Below, piece after piece: positions 38,627 to 46,970 of a stretch of DNA of 64,000 bases. The position numbers were made by a program, and so were the translations under genes. Source of the stretch: Massilia solisilvae. Lineage in GTDB: Bacteria; Pseudomonadota; Gammaproteobacteria; Burkholderiales; Burkholderiaceae_D. The stretch lies in contig NZ_JANUGV010000008.1 in NCBI RefSeq assembly GCF_024753215.1, forward strand, positions 62,001 through 126,000, written 5' to 3'. The notes under the pieces are model-generated. The model was not told where the DNA came from. It did not search any database and worked only from the letters and a program-made list of their open reading frames with translations. The stretch's first letter is position 1. The number at the start of each line of letters is the position of its first letter.

Positions 38627-38771
38627 GATCTGTCCTCCATCTCGGCGCTGGCCGCCGATGAGCTTGCCAAGATCAGGTTAGCCAGCCACGGCCGGCCCCA
38701 TTTACGGGGCATCAACGGAGGGTTCGGGCAACGGCAGCGCTGGTGCGGGCGCCGGACCGTGTGCCCCCTTG

Positions 38772-38777
38772 TATAAT
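38772..38777 (+). promoter_or_regulatory. -10 element upstream of ubiE
   Basis: A perfect TATAAT 27 bases before the ubiE ATG; the -35 region is GC-rich and weak. It indicates that ubiE now has its own promoter, separate from DUF971. Confidence 0.55.
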
Positions 38778-38804
38778 GCGGCAAGATCAATCCGTCTTGC
38801 CATC

Positions 38805-39539
38805 ATGACCAACACCACCCATTTCGGCTACAAGACCGTCTCCGAAGACGAGAAGGTCCACGAGGTCGCCAAGGTTTTCCACTCCGTCGCCGCGAAGTAC
38901 GACATCATGAACGACCTGATGTCCGGCGGCCTGCACCGCATCTGGAAAGCGTTCACCATCGCCCAGGCCGGCATTCGCCCGGGCTTCAAGGTGCTCGACA
39001 TTGCAGGCGGCACCGGCGACCTGGCCAAGGCCTTTGCCAAGCAGGCCGGGCCGAGCGGGGAAGTGTGGCTCACCGACATCAACGAGTCGATGCTGCGCGT
39101 CGGCCGTGATCGCCTCTTGAACAAAGGGCTTGTCACCCCAACATTGCTGTGTGACGCGGAAAAATTGCCGTTCCCGGACAATTATTTCGACCGGGTCAGC
39201 GTGGCCTTCGGCCTGCGCAACATGACGCACAAGGACCAGGCACTGGCGGAAATGCGCCGCGTGCTCAAGCCGGGCGGCAAGTTGCTGGTGCTGGAGTTTT
39301 CGAAGGTGGCCGCGCCGCTGCAAAAGCCGTATGACGTGTATTCGTTCTCGGTGCTGCCGTGGCTGGGCCAGCAGATCGCCAACGATTCCGAAAGCTATCG
39401 CTATCTGGCCGAGTCGATCCGCATGCACCCCGACCAGGAAACGCTGAAGGGCATGATGGAGGCCGCGGGACTGGAACGCGTGCAGTACTTTAACCTGACT
39501 GCTGGTGTGGCTGCGCTGCACACCGGCATCAAATTTTAG
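38805..39539 (+). CDS. ubiE: Ubiquinone/menaquinone biosynthesis C-methyltransferase
   Basis: C-methylates the quinone ring (DDMQ step of ubiquinone) with SAM. The 244 residues begin at MTNTTHFGYKTVSEDEK, with the UbiE blocks VFHSVAAKYDIMNDLMSGG, the SAM site VLDIAGGTGDLA and FGLRNMTHKD. The frame opens upstream at 38769, but 38805 is the family start. It is followed by a Tim44-like gene after 12 bases, then ubiJ and ubiB: a ubiquinone cluster. Confidence 0.96.
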   Translation: MTNTTHFGYKTVSEDEKVHEVAKVFHSVAAKYDIMNDLMSGGLHRIWKAFTIAQAGIRPGFKVLDIAGGTGDLAKAFAKQAGPSGEVWLTDINESMLRVGRDRLLNKGLVTPTLLCDAEKLPFPDNYFDRVSVAFGLRNMTHKDQALAEMRRVLKPGGKLLVLEFSKVAAPLQKPYDVYSFSVLPWLGQQIANDSESYRYLAESIRMHPDQETLKGMMEAAGLERVQYFNLTAGVAALHTGIKF

Positions 39540-39551
39540 GATGCGTAGAGC

Positions 39552-40517
39552 ATGAAAAAATTCTTGGTCACCATGATGCTGGCAATCACCGCGCTGTCGA
39601 TGATCGCGGAAGCCACCGCGCGCCCGATGGGCGGCGGCCGCTCGTTCGGACGCCAGTCGCAGCCGGTGCGCCAGATGCAGCGGCCCGCGCCCGCGCCCGC
39701 ACCGTCGCCGGCGCAGCAGCCGCAGTACGGCAACCAGGCCCGCCCGGCGCCGATGCCGCAGCCGATGCCGCAGCAGCGCCCGAGCATGTGGAAGGGCGTG
39801 CTGGGCGGCGCGCTGCTCGGCCTGGGCCTGGGTGCGCTGTTCAGCCACTTCGGCATTGGCGGCGCCGCCGCCAGCATGATTTCGTCGCTGCTGATGCTGG
39901 CGCTCCTGGCCTTTGCCGTGATCTTCATCGTGCGCATGTTCCGCCGCAAGGACACCCCGGCCAACCCGACGCCGTTCCAGGGCTTCAACCGCGACCCGAT
40001 GCCGGCGTCGGCGACCCCGGAAATCGGCTCCGGCATGAACCAGCAGCCGTGGCAGCCCAGCTCCTACAGCAGCACCCCGGAAATTGGCTCCGGCCTGAAC
40101 CAGGGCGTCGCGCTGGACAAGCCTGCCGCCCACGTGCCGTGGGGTGTGCCGACCGACTTCGATACCCCGTCGTTCCTGCGCGAAGCGAAGTCCATGTTCA
40201 TCCGCATGCAGGCGGCCTGGGACAAGGGCGACGTGCAGGACCTGCGCGAGTTCACTGCGCCGGAAGTGTTTGCCGAGCTCAAGACCCAGATCCTCGAGCG
40301 CAACGCCAACGACTTCACCGACGTGGTCTCGATCGACGCCCAGCTGCTGGGCATCGAGAAGTCCGACCGCGACTACCTGGCCAGCGTGCAGTTCAACGGC
40401 ATGATCCGCACCGCGCCGGGCGCCGCGCCGGAGCCCTTCGTCGAGGTGTGGAACCTGGCCAAGCCGCTGTCCGGCGCGAGCGGATGGGTGCTGGCGGGTA
40501 TCCAGCAGGTTCAGTAA
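39552..40517 (+). CDS. Tim44-like domain membrane protein
   Basis: A 321-residue protein. A signal peptide (MKKFLVTMMLAITALSMIAEATA) or anchor comes first, followed by a Pro/Gln/Arg-rich linker, one or two hydrophobic helices (GALLGLGLGALF; ISSLLMLALLAFAVIFIV) and a C-terminal Tim44/MRP-L45 fold (about 200-318). A short tandem duplication repeats the words TPEIGSG-N-Q twice between residues about 155 and 185. Such proteins often sit in the ubiE-ubiJ-ubiB cluster of betaproteobacteria; function is unknown. Confidence 0.85.
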   Translation: MKKFLVTMMLAITALSMIAEATARPMGGGRSFGRQSQPVRQMQRPAPAPAPSPAQQPQYGNQARPAPMPQPMPQQRPSMWKGVLGGALLGLGLGALFSHFGIGGAAASMISSLLMLALLAFAVIFIVRMFRRKDTPANPTPFQGFNRDPMPASATPEIGSGMNQQPWQPSSYSSTPEIGSGLNQGVALDKPAAHVPWGVPTDFDTPSFLREAKSMFIRMQAAWDKGDVQDLREFTAPEVFAELKTQILERNANDFTDVVSIDAQLLGIEKSDRDYLASVQFNGMIRTAPGAAPEPFVEVWNLAKPLSGASGWVLAGIQQVQ

Positions 40518-40574
40518 TATTTTTAACTAAACAACCCGTGCGGACGGAATTGCGTCCAGCAAACTGGTAAGATC

Positions 40575-40605
40575 AAAACCGCCCGCTTGAACCGGGCGGT
40601 TTTTG
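40575..40605 (+). terminator. Intrinsic terminator after the Tim44-like gene
   Basis: AAAACCGCCCG and CGGGCGGTTTTT pair around CTTGAAC, with a run of five T. The stem also works on the other strand (AAAAACCGCCCG). Confidence 0.88.
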
Positions 40606-40610
40606 TTTGC

Positions 40611-40635
40611 CTGTCCCCGCGAACACGGGGATCCA
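40611..40635. repeat. Short family B-like palindrome
   Basis: TGTCCCCG and CGGGGATC around CGAACA, just after the terminator and 15 bases before ubiJ. A partial match to family B. Confidence 0.5.
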
Positions 40636-40649
40636 GTGAGTTATTTACC

Positions 40650-41321
40650 ATGGTCCCGAATCCTTCACTCCTGTCGCCCCAGCGCGCGCTGATGGCCCCC
40701 GCGATTGCTGCAATTAACCACCTGCTGGCCCAGGAAGCGTGGGCGCGCGATGCGCTGGCGCTGCATGCCGGCAAGGAAGCCTGCATCGACACCGGCCACC
40801 TGCGGCTGCGGCTGCGCGTGACGCGCGACGGCATGGTCGAGGGCAGCAACAGTGAAGACCCGGCCAACGTCACCATCCACGTCAAGCTGTCCGACCTGCC
40901 GCTGATCGCCCAGAACCGCGACCGCGCATTCTCGTACGTGAAGATCGAGGGCGACGCCGAGTTCGCCAACACGATCTCGCAGCTGTCCAAAGGCCTGCGC
41001 TGGGACGCCGAGCATGACCTGGAGCGCCTGTTCGGGCCGATCGGCGCGACCCGGCTGGTGGGCGGCGCGAAGAGCGTCATCGCCGGCGCCGGCGCCACCG
41101 GCCGCCGCCTGGCCGAGAACGTGGCCGAGTACCTGCTGGAAGAAAACCCGGTGCTGGTCAGGCCCACCGTGGTGGCCGAGTTCGCCGAGGACGTGGTCCG
41201 CACGCGCGACGACGTCGAGCGCCTGGACAAACGCATCGCCCGGCTGGAGCAAAAGCTCGCGCAGCGCAGCGCGGCCACTGCCATCACCGCCGCCGGCGGG
41301 AACACCACCACGGACCGCTGA
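40650..41321 (+). CDS. ubiJ: Ubiquinone biosynthesis accessory factor UbiJ (SCP2 domain)
   Basis: A 223-residue protein with an N-terminal SCP2 sterol/lipid-binding domain (about 20-120, LRLRLRVTRDGMVEG; VTIHVKLSDLPLI) and a C-terminal helical, coiled-coil region ending DDVERLDKRIARLEQKLAQ. UbiJ binds ubiquinone intermediates in the aerobic Ubi complex. The frame opens upstream through the terminator, but ATG 40650 is preferred. Its stop overlaps the ubiB ATG by one base. Confidence 0.9.
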   Translation: MVPNPSLLSPQRALMAPAIAAINHLLAQEAWARDALALHAGKEACIDTGHLRLRLRVTRDGMVEGSNSEDPANVTIHVKLSDLPLIAQNRDRAFSYVKIEGDAEFANTISQLSKGLRWDAEHDLERLFGPIGATRLVGGAKSVIAGAGATGRRLAENVAEYLLEENPVLVRPTVVAEFAEDVVRTRDDVERLDKRIARLEQKLAQRSAATAITAAGGNTTTDR

Positions 41322-42889
41322 TGCTATTGAAATTCCTGCGCCTGCTGAAAATCCTCTCGGTCGCCACCCGTTACGGGCTCGACGAGATCATCGTCTCCGA
41401 ATTGCCGGTCCCGCGGACCGCCAAGCTGCTCGACAAGATTTTTTTCTGGCGCAAGATCAGCGCCCCGCGCGGGGTGCGCCTGCGCATGGCGCTGGAGGAA
41501 CTGGGCCCGATTTTCGTCAAGTTTGGCCAGGTGCTGTCCACCCGCCGCGACCTGGTGCCGCCCGATATTGCCGACGAGCTGGCACTGCTGCAGGACCGCG
41601 TGCCGCCGTTCGACTCCGACCTCGCGATCGCCCAGATCACGCGCTCGCTGGGCGCCCACCCGGACCAGCTGTTCGCCAGCTTCGAGCGCACCCCGGTGGC
41701 GTCGGCCTCGATCGCCCAGGTGCACTTTGCCACGCTCAAGAACGGCAGGGAGGTCGCGGTCAAGGTGCTGCGGCCGGGCATGAAGAAGTCGATCGACGAG
41801 GACGTGGCGCTGATGCACCTGGCCGCCGGGCTGGTCGAAAAACTGTGGACCGACAGCCGGCGCCTGAAGCCGCGCGAGGTGGTGGCCGAGTTCGATAAAT
41901 ACCTGCACGACGAGCTGGACCTGATGCGCGAGGCCGCCAACGCCAGCCAGCTGCGCCGCAACTTTGCCAGCTCGCAGCTGCTGCTGGTGCCGGAAATGTT
42001 CTGGGACTATTGCTCCAGCAGCGTGATCGTGATGGAGCGCATGCACGGCATCCCGGTGTCGCAGATCGACCGGCTGGAAGCGGCGGGCGTGGACCTGAAG
42101 AAGCTGTCCAGTGACGGCGTCGAAATCTTCTTCACCCAGGTGTTCCGTGATGGCTTCTTCCACGCCGATATGCACCCTGGCAACATCCTGGTCTCGGTCG
42201 ATCCGGCCACCTTCGGCCGCTACATTGCGCTGGACTTCGGCATCGTCGGCACGCTCAACGATTTCGACAAGGACTACCTGGCGCAGAACTTCATCGCCTT
42301 CTTCCGCCGCGACTACAAGCGCGTGGCCGAGGCGCACATCGAATCAGGCTGGGCCCCGCGCGACACCCGCGTGGACGAGCTGGAGTCGGCGGTGCGCGCC
42401 TGCTGCGAGCCGATCTTTGACCGGCCGCTGAAAGACATCTCGTTCGGCCAGGTGCTGCTGCGACTGTTCCAGACCTCGCGCCGCTTCAACGTCGAGGTGC
42501 AGCCGCAGCTGGTGCTGCTGCAAAAGACCATGCTCAACATCGAAGGCCTGGGCCGCCAGCTGGACCCCGACCTGGACCTGTGGAAGACCGCCAAGCCGTA
42601 TCTGGAGCGCTGGATGAACGAGCAGGTCGGCTGGCGCGGCATGGTGGATCGCCTGAAAGCCGAGGCGCCACGCTACGCCCACATCTTCCCGCAGCTGCCG
42701 CGCCTGATCTACCAGGCGCTGGAGAAGACCACCGACCTGGAAGTGAACGACTCGGCCCTGCTGCGCGAGCTGATGCACCACCAGCGGCGCACCAACCGCG
42801 TGCTGATGCTGGTGGCCGGCTTGCTCGGGCTGCTGTTCTCGGCGGTGGCGATCACCTACCTGTACGGCCACTGGTGGATGCGTTCGTGA
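41321..42889 (+). CDS. ubiB: Ubiquinone biosynthesis regulatory ATPase/kinase UbiB
   Basis: An atypical kinase-like ATPase of the inner membrane needed for ubiquinone synthesis. The 522 residues hold the KxGQ motif (FVKFGQVLSTR, near residue 67), ExD (DELDLMREAAN), the catalytic loop HADMHPGN and ALDFGIVG, and two C-terminal transmembrane helices (VLMLVAGLLGLLFSAVAI). Coupled to ubiJ upstream. Its stop is overlapped by the next gene's GTG start. Confidence 0.95.
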   Translation: MLLKFLRLLKILSVATRYGLDEIIVSELPVPRTAKLLDKIFFWRKISAPRGVRLRMALEELGPIFVKFGQVLSTRRDLVPPDIADELALLQDRVPPFDSDLAIAQITRSLGAHPDQLFASFERTPVASASIAQVHFATLKNGREVAVKVLRPGMKKSIDEDVALMHLAAGLVEKLWTDSRRLKPREVVAEFDKYLHDELDLMREAANASQLRRNFASSQLLLVPEMFWDYCSSSVIVMERMHGIPVSQIDRLEAAGVDLKKLSSDGVEIFFTQVFRDGFFHADMHPGNILVSVDPATFGRYIALDFGIVGTLNDFDKDYLAQNFIAFFRRDYKRVAEAHIESGWAPRDTRVDELESAVRACCEPIFDRPLKDISFGQVLLRLFQTSRRFNVEVQPQLVLLQKTMLNIEGLGRQLDPDLDLWKTAKPYLERWMNEQVGWRGMVDRLKAEAPRYAHIFPQLPRLIYQALEKTTDLEVNDSALLRELMHHQRRTNRVLMLVAGLLGLLFSAVAITYLYGHWWMRS

Positions 42890-43494
42890 GCACGCCGTCC
42901 TTCGATACGCGCGACCCAAAGAGTGCCGCGTTCTGGGACGAGCGCTTCGCGCGCGGCTTTACGCCGTGGGACCGGGCCGGGGTGCCGGAGGCGCTGCGCC
43001 GTTTCGTGGCCGCGTCGCCCAGGCCGCTCGCGACCCTGATTCCCGGCTGTGGCAGCGCTTACGAGCTGGCGTACCTGAGCGAGGCCGGCTGGGACGCCAT
43101 CGCGATCGACTTTTCGGCGGCGGCCGTGGCCAGCGCGATGACGGTGGCCGGCAAATGGGCCGAGCGGGTGGTGCAGGCCGACTTCTTCACCTACGTGCCG
43201 CCACGGCCGCTGGACCTGATCTACGAGCGCGCGTTCTTTTGCTCGATGCCGCGCGAGATGTTGCCCAGGCTGGCGGAGCGTTGGGCGCAATTGCTGCCGG
43301 CCGGCGGCATGCTGGCCGGGTATTTCTACTTCGATGACGCGCCCAAGGGGCCGCCGTTCGGTACCAGCCGCGCGAAGCTCGACGAGCTGTTGACGCCGTA
43401 TTTCGAGTGCATCGCGGACGAAGCGGTGACCGACTCGATCCCCATCTTCCAGAACAAGGAACGCTGGATGGTCTGGCGCCGCCTGCCGGCCTGA
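42886..43494 (+). CDS. SAM-dependent methyltransferase, thiopurine S-methyltransferase-like
   Basis: A 202-residue class I methyltransferase. FWDERFARGFTPWDRAGVPEAL is the TPMT-type N-terminus (the WDxR block), PGCGSAYELAYLSEAGW is the SAM site, and IYERAFFCSMPREM and GYFYFDDAPKGPPFG follow. Start: GTG 42886 overlaps the ubiB TGA (GTGA), and no ATG fits the family. Substrate is unknown; bacterial relatives act on selenium or tellurium compounds and thiols. Confidence 0.85.
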   Translation: MSTPSFDTRDPKSAAFWDERFARGFTPWDRAGVPEALRRFVAASPRPLATLIPGCGSAYELAYLSEAGWDAIAIDFSAAAVASAMTVAGKWAERVVQADFFTYVPPRPLDLIYERAFFCSMPREMLPRLAERWAQLLPAGGMLAGYFYFDDAPKGPPFGTSRAKLDELLTPYFECIADEAVTDSIPIFQNKERWMVWRRLPA

Positions 43495-43517
43495 GATGAC
43501 CGTTAAGTGTTGACCTG

Positions 43518-43622
43518 AGCTCGTCGTCCCGGCGCAAGCCGGGAGCCATGCTGAGCATCGGGACTCGCCAGGGTCGCGTTCCCGAAGGCTCAGCATGGGT
43601 TCCGGCCTTCGCCGAACGACGG
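43518..43622. repeat. Family B paired repeat
   Basis: CGTCGTCCCGGCGCAAGCC plus GGGAGCCATGCTGAGC on the left faces GGCTCAGCATGGGTTCC plus GGCCTTCGCCGAACGACG on the right, with about 25 bases between. Together they form a large inverted repeat just after the methyltransferase gene. Confidence 0.8.
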
Positions 43623-43653
43623 TGATGCTGGGTGAGCCCGGATCAGCAGGACG

Positions 43654-43677
43654 AAAAAAAGCCCGCTGTGCGCGGGC
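43654..43677 (-). terminator. Intrinsic terminator on the minus strand
   Basis: On the minus strand GCCCGC and GCGGGC pair around GCACA and are followed at once by seven T. There is no protein gene upstream on that strand that it could serve, so it supports the RNA gene called at 43654-43784. Confidence 0.88.
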
Positions 43678-43784
43678 CCCCAATACGGTCGTTTTTTTGC
43701 GGAAATGCGGCGATGTCGCCATCGCGCATAGCTTCTGTTTCTTGAACCTTCCGGGCGGCGGTTCCGTTGCTCGCCGCTAACAAG
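43654..43784 (-). ncRNA. Candidate small RNA (about 130 nt), family unknown
   Basis: A stand-alone transcription unit is visible on the minus strand. It has a promoter (43791-43819), a predicted start near 43784, and three stems: GCGGCG/CGCCGC at 43755-43777, GCGATG-GCGA-CATCGC with a GNRA-type loop at 43710-43725, and the terminator stem with seven U at 43654-43677. Single-stranded purine-rich stretches (GGTTCAAGAAACAGAAGC; CGCAAAAAAACGACC) lie between the stems, where target pairing or protein binding could occur. I could not match it to 6S RNA, SRP RNA, tmRNA or RNase P. No credible peptide is encoded. Confidence 0.6.
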
Positions 43785-43790
43785 CGTGTT

Positions 43791-43819
43791 ATTTAAGCAC
43801 GCAAGTTATTGCTGGGCAA
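43791..43819 (-). promoter_or_regulatory. Candidate promoter of the small RNA
   Basis: Minus-strand TTGCCC (43814-43819) and TTAAAT (43791-43796) with a 17-base spacer, in an otherwise GC-rich region. Confidence 0.5.
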
Positions 43820-43927
43820 ACGAAACCGGGGCCGGGGGACCGAAAAACAACAGCCGGCCGGCAAACAGGCGGGTCTGGAGAACCCTGCCCATCACCCCCA
43901 TATCGGCAAAAGCGCCCATAAACGCTT

Positions 43928-43933
43928 TATAAT
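43928..43933 (+). promoter_or_regulatory. -10 element of the fmdB-DUF502-aspS unit
   Basis: A perfect TATAAT 33 bases before the zinc-ribbon gene. GCGGAG at 43954-43959 is its ribosome site. No strong -35. Confidence 0.6.
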
Positions 43934-43966
43934 GTGGGGTTTTGAAGATTTTTGCGGAGTACAGCT

Positions 43967-44227
43967 ATGCCGATTTACGCCTACCGCTGCGCCGAATGCG
44001 GTTTTTCCAAAGATGTGCTGCAAAAAATTTCAGACGCGCCTTTGACCACCTGCCTGTCCTGCGGCAAGCCTGCGTTCCAAAAGCAGGTGACCGCCGCCGG
44101 CTTCCAGCTCAAGGGCACCGGTTGGTACGTGACCGACTTCCGCGGCGGCAGCTCCTCGTCGTCAGGCGGCAGCTCCGGCTCGTCCGAGCAGTCCGCGCCA
44201 GCCGCGACGTCCACCGGCAGCAACTAA
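43967..44227 (+). CDS. FmdB-family zinc-ribbon protein
   Basis: An 86-residue protein with two CxxC pairs (MPIYAYRCAECG and CLSCG) forming the FmdB zinc ribbon, then a Gly/Ser-rich tail (RGGSSSSSGGSSGSS). Start at 43967 with a GGAG site. It opens the conserved fmdB-DUF502-aspS run. A regulatory role is assumed for the family, but not proved. Confidence 0.92.
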   Translation: MPIYAYRCAECGFSKDVLQKISDAPLTTCLSCGKPAFQKQVTAAGFQLKGTGWYVTDFRGGSSSSSGGSSGSSEQSAPAATSTGSN

Positions 44228-44281
44228 CACCGCTGGCCGCGCCCTTCCCGGGCAAGGCCGCGGGATAACAACGAGAACACG

Positions 44282-44869
44282 ATGCGTAAATACTTCATCA
44301 CGGGCCTGTTGGTCGTGGTTCCCCTGGCCATCACCGCCTGGGTGCTCAACCTCGTCATCGGCACGCTGGACCAGTCGCTGCTGCTCGTGCCGGAGGCCTG
44401 GCAGCCGCGCCACCTGATCGGCTTCGACCTGCCCGGCGTGGGCGCGGTGCTGACCATCGCGATCGTGTTCCTGATCGGCCTGTTCACCAACAACCTGGTC
44501 GGCAACTTCGTGGTGCGCCAGTGGGAACGGCTGCTGGGCCGCATCCCGGTCATCAGCTCGTTGTATGGCAGCGTCAAGCAGGTGTCCGACACGCTGTTCT
44601 CGTCGAACGGCAATGCGTTCCGCAAGGCGGTGCTGGTGCCGTACCCGCACGCCGATTCGCATACGATCGCGTTCCTGACCGGGGCGCCCGGCGGCGACGT
44701 GAAGAACCACCTGCAGGGCGACTACGTCAGCGTGTACGTGCCGACCACCCCCAACCCGACCTCGGGCTTCTTCCTGATGATGGAGCGCAGCAAGGTCGTG
44801 GAACTGGACATGACGGTGGACGCGGCGCTCAAGTACATCGTCTCCATGGGCGTCGTGGCCCCCGAATAA
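44282..44869 (+). CDS. DUF502 membrane protein
   Basis: A 195-residue inner-membrane protein with two transmembrane helices (FITGLLVVVPLAITAWVLNL; VLTIAIVFLIGLFTNNLVG) followed by a soluble domain with IPVISSLYGSVKQVSDT and VYVPTTPNPTSGFFLMM, both DUF502 signatures. Function unknown. It always accompanies aspS in this group as I recall it. Confidence 0.9.
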   Translation: MRKYFITGLLVVVPLAITAWVLNLVIGTLDQSLLLVPEAWQPRHLIGFDLPGVGAVLTIAIVFLIGLFTNNLVGNFVVRQWERLLGRIPVISSLYGSVKQVSDTLFSSNGNAFRKAVLVPYPHADSHTIAFLTGAPGGDVKNHLQGDYVSVYVPTTPNPTSGFFLMMERSKVVELDMTVDAALKYIVSMGVVAPE

Positions 44870-44903
44870 GCAACCGAAATACCAACCTGGAATAGAGAAA
44901 AAT

Positions 44904-46709
44904 ATGTCCTCCATGCGTACCAACTACTGCGGCCTCGTCACCGAAGAACTGCTGGGCCAAACCGTCAGCCTGTGCGGCTGGGTGCACCGCCGCCGCGACC
45001 ACGGCGGGGTGATCTTCATCGACCTGCGCGACCGTGAAGGCATTGTGCAGGTGGTCTGCCACCCGGACAACGCCGAGGTGTTCAAGGTTGCCGAGCATGT
45101 CCGCAACGAGTACTGCCTGCGCGTGACCGGTACCGTCAACCCGCGCCTGGAGGGCACCGTCAACCCGAACCTCAAGTCGGGCAAGATCGAAGTCGTGGCA
45201 ACCGGGCTGGAAGTGCTCAACGCATCGGTGCCGGTGCCGTTCCAGCTGGACGACGACAACCTGTCCGAGACCACCCGCCTGACCCATCGCGTGCTCGACC
45301 TGCGACGCCAGCAGATGCAGGACAACCTGCGCCTGCGCTACAAGGTGTCGATGGCCGTGCGTAACTACCTGGACGCGCTCGGTTTCGTGGACATCGAAAC
45401 GCCGATGCTGACCAAGTCGACCCCGGAAGGCGCGCGCGACTACCTGGTGCCGTCGCGCGTGAACGCCGGCCACTTCTTCGCGCTGCCGCAGTCGCCGCAG
45501 CTGTTCAAGCAGATGCTGATGGTGTCGGGCTTCGACCGCTACTACCAGATCACCAAGTGCTTCCGCGACGAAGACCTGCGCGCCGACCGCCAGCCGGAAT
45601 TCACCCAGATCGACTGCGAGACCTCGTTCCTGACCGAGCAGGAGATCCGCGACCTGTTCGAAGACATGATGCGCCACGTCTTCAAGACCACCCGCGGCAT
45701 CGACCTGCCGAACCCGTTCCCGGTGATGGACTACGCCACCGCGATGGGCAAGTACGGCTCGGACAAGCCGGACATGCGCGTCAAGCTGGAATTCACGGAA
45801 CTGACCGACGTGATGAAGACCGTCGAGTTCAAGGTCTTCAACAGCGCCGCCAACATGGCCGGCGGACGCGTGGTCGGCCTGCGCGTGCCGCAGGGCGGCT
45901 CGATGCCGCGTTCGGAGATCGACGCCTACACCCAGTTCGTCGCCATCTACGGCGCCAAGGGCCTGGCTTATATCAAGGTCAACGAGAAGGCCAAGGGCCG
46001 CGACGGCCTGCAATCGCCGATCGTGAAGAACCTGTCCGATGAAGCGCTGGCCAAGGTGCTGGAGCTGACGGGCGCCGCAGACGGCGACCTGATCTTCTTC
46101 GGCGCGGACAAGGCCAAGGTGGTCAACGACGCGATCGGCGCGCTGCGCGTGAAGATCGGCCACTCCGAGTTCGGCAAGAAGGCCGGCCTGTTCGACGACA
46201 TCTGGGCGCCGCTGTGGGTGATCGACTTCCCGATGTTCGAGTACGACGAGGAAGACAATCGCTGGACCGCGACCCACCACCCGTTCACCGCGCCGAAGGA
46301 CGGCCACGAGGACATGCTCGAGACCAACCCGGGCGCCTGCATCGCCAAGGCCTACGACATGGTCCTGAACGGCTGGGAACTGGGTGGCGGCTCGATCCGT
46401 ATCCACCGCGAGGAAGTGCAGAGCAAGGTGTTCCGCGCGCTGAAGATCGGCGCCGAAGAAGCGCAGGCCAAGTTCGGCTTCCTGCTCGACGCGCTGCAGT
46501 ACGGCGCGCCGCCGCACGGTGGCCTGGCGTTCGGCCTGGACCGCCTGATCACGCTGATGACCGGCTCCGAGTCGATCCGCGACGTGATCGCGTTCCCGAA
46601 AACCCAGCGCGCCCAGTGCCTGCTGACCAACGCGCCGTCGGAAGTGGACGAGAAGCAGCTGCGCGAGCTGCACATCCGCCTGCGCAACGCCGAGCCGAAG
46701 GTCGCGTAA
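44904..46709 (+). CDS. aspS: Aspartate-tRNA ligase
   Basis: Charges tRNA-Asp. The 601 residues have the N-terminal OB anticodon-binding domain (SLCGWVHRRRDHGGVIFIDL), class II motif 2 (YYQITKCFRDEDLRADRQPE), the bacterial GAD insertion (about 285-410), and motif 3 GGLAFGLDRLITL. An in-frame ATG three codons later is possible. Followed closely by a broken DUF4160 gene. Confidence 0.97.
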   Translation: MSSMRTNYCGLVTEELLGQTVSLCGWVHRRRDHGGVIFIDLRDREGIVQVVCHPDNAEVFKVAEHVRNEYCLRVTGTVNPRLEGTVNPNLKSGKIEVVATGLEVLNASVPVPFQLDDDNLSETTRLTHRVLDLRRQQMQDNLRLRYKVSMAVRNYLDALGFVDIETPMLTKSTPEGARDYLVPSRVNAGHFFALPQSPQLFKQMLMVSGFDRYYQITKCFRDEDLRADRQPEFTQIDCETSFLTEQEIRDLFEDMMRHVFKTTRGIDLPNPFPVMDYATAMGKYGSDKPDMRVKLEFTELTDVMKTVEFKVFNSAANMAGGRVVGLRVPQGGSMPRSEIDAYTQFVAIYGAKGLAYIKVNEKAKGRDGLQSPIVKNLSDEALAKVLELTGAADGDLIFFGADKAKVVNDAIGALRVKIGHSEFGKKAGLFDDIWAPLWVIDFPMFEYDEEDNRWTATHHPFTAPKDGHEDMLETNPGACIAKAYDMVLNGWELGGGSIRIHREEVQSKVFRALKIGAEEAQAKFGFLLDALQYGAPPHGGLAFGLDRLITLMTGSESIRDVIAFPKTQRAQCLLTNAPSEVDEKQLRELHIRLRNAEPKVA

Positions 46710-46724
46710 CCAGTCCTGCCGGAT

Positions 46725-46970
46725 ATGCCGGTAGTGCTACGCTAGCGCGGGTACACGTTCTTCTTCTTTTCGAATGAAGGTGTCCCGCGCGAGCCATTGC
46801 ATATCCATGTTCGCAAGGGCACGGCCACCGCAAAGATCTGGCTTGAGCCGGATGTGATGGTGGCCGACTCGTTTGGGATGTCTGCAAAGGAGTTGCGCGA
46901 GTTGGTGCGGGTCGCACGCGACAACAAGGATGCGTTTGCCAAGGCATGGAAGGATCATTTTCATGAGTAA
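46725..46970 (+). pseudogene. DUF4160 gene interrupted by an early stop codon
   Basis: Read from ATG 46725 the frame gives MPVVLR, then TAG (46743-46745), then RGYTFFFFSNEGVPREPLHI and on to LRELVRVARDNKDAFAKAW and a TAA at 46968. The pieces join perfectly as a DUF4160 protein (normal members read MP-VLR-x-x-GYRFFFFSNE...EPxHIHV), with the stop at codon 7 of 81 and no frameshift. No usable start follows soon after the stop. It is either a nonsense mutation or a sequencing error. The partner DUF2442 gene overlaps its end by 8 bases. Confidence 0.8.

Noticed and set aside
42856..43722. Minus-strand open frame of 288 codons starting MATSPHFRKKTT
   Set aside because: It runs through the sRNA terminator and the family B repeat and then opposite the methyltransferase gene; no ribosome site and no domain.
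43654..43784. 6S, SRP, tmRNA or RNase P identity for the small RNA candidate
   Set aside because: The long rod with central bubble of 6S, the GGAAGCAGCC-type SRP loop and the tmRNA/RNase P cores are not present; it is too short for the last two.
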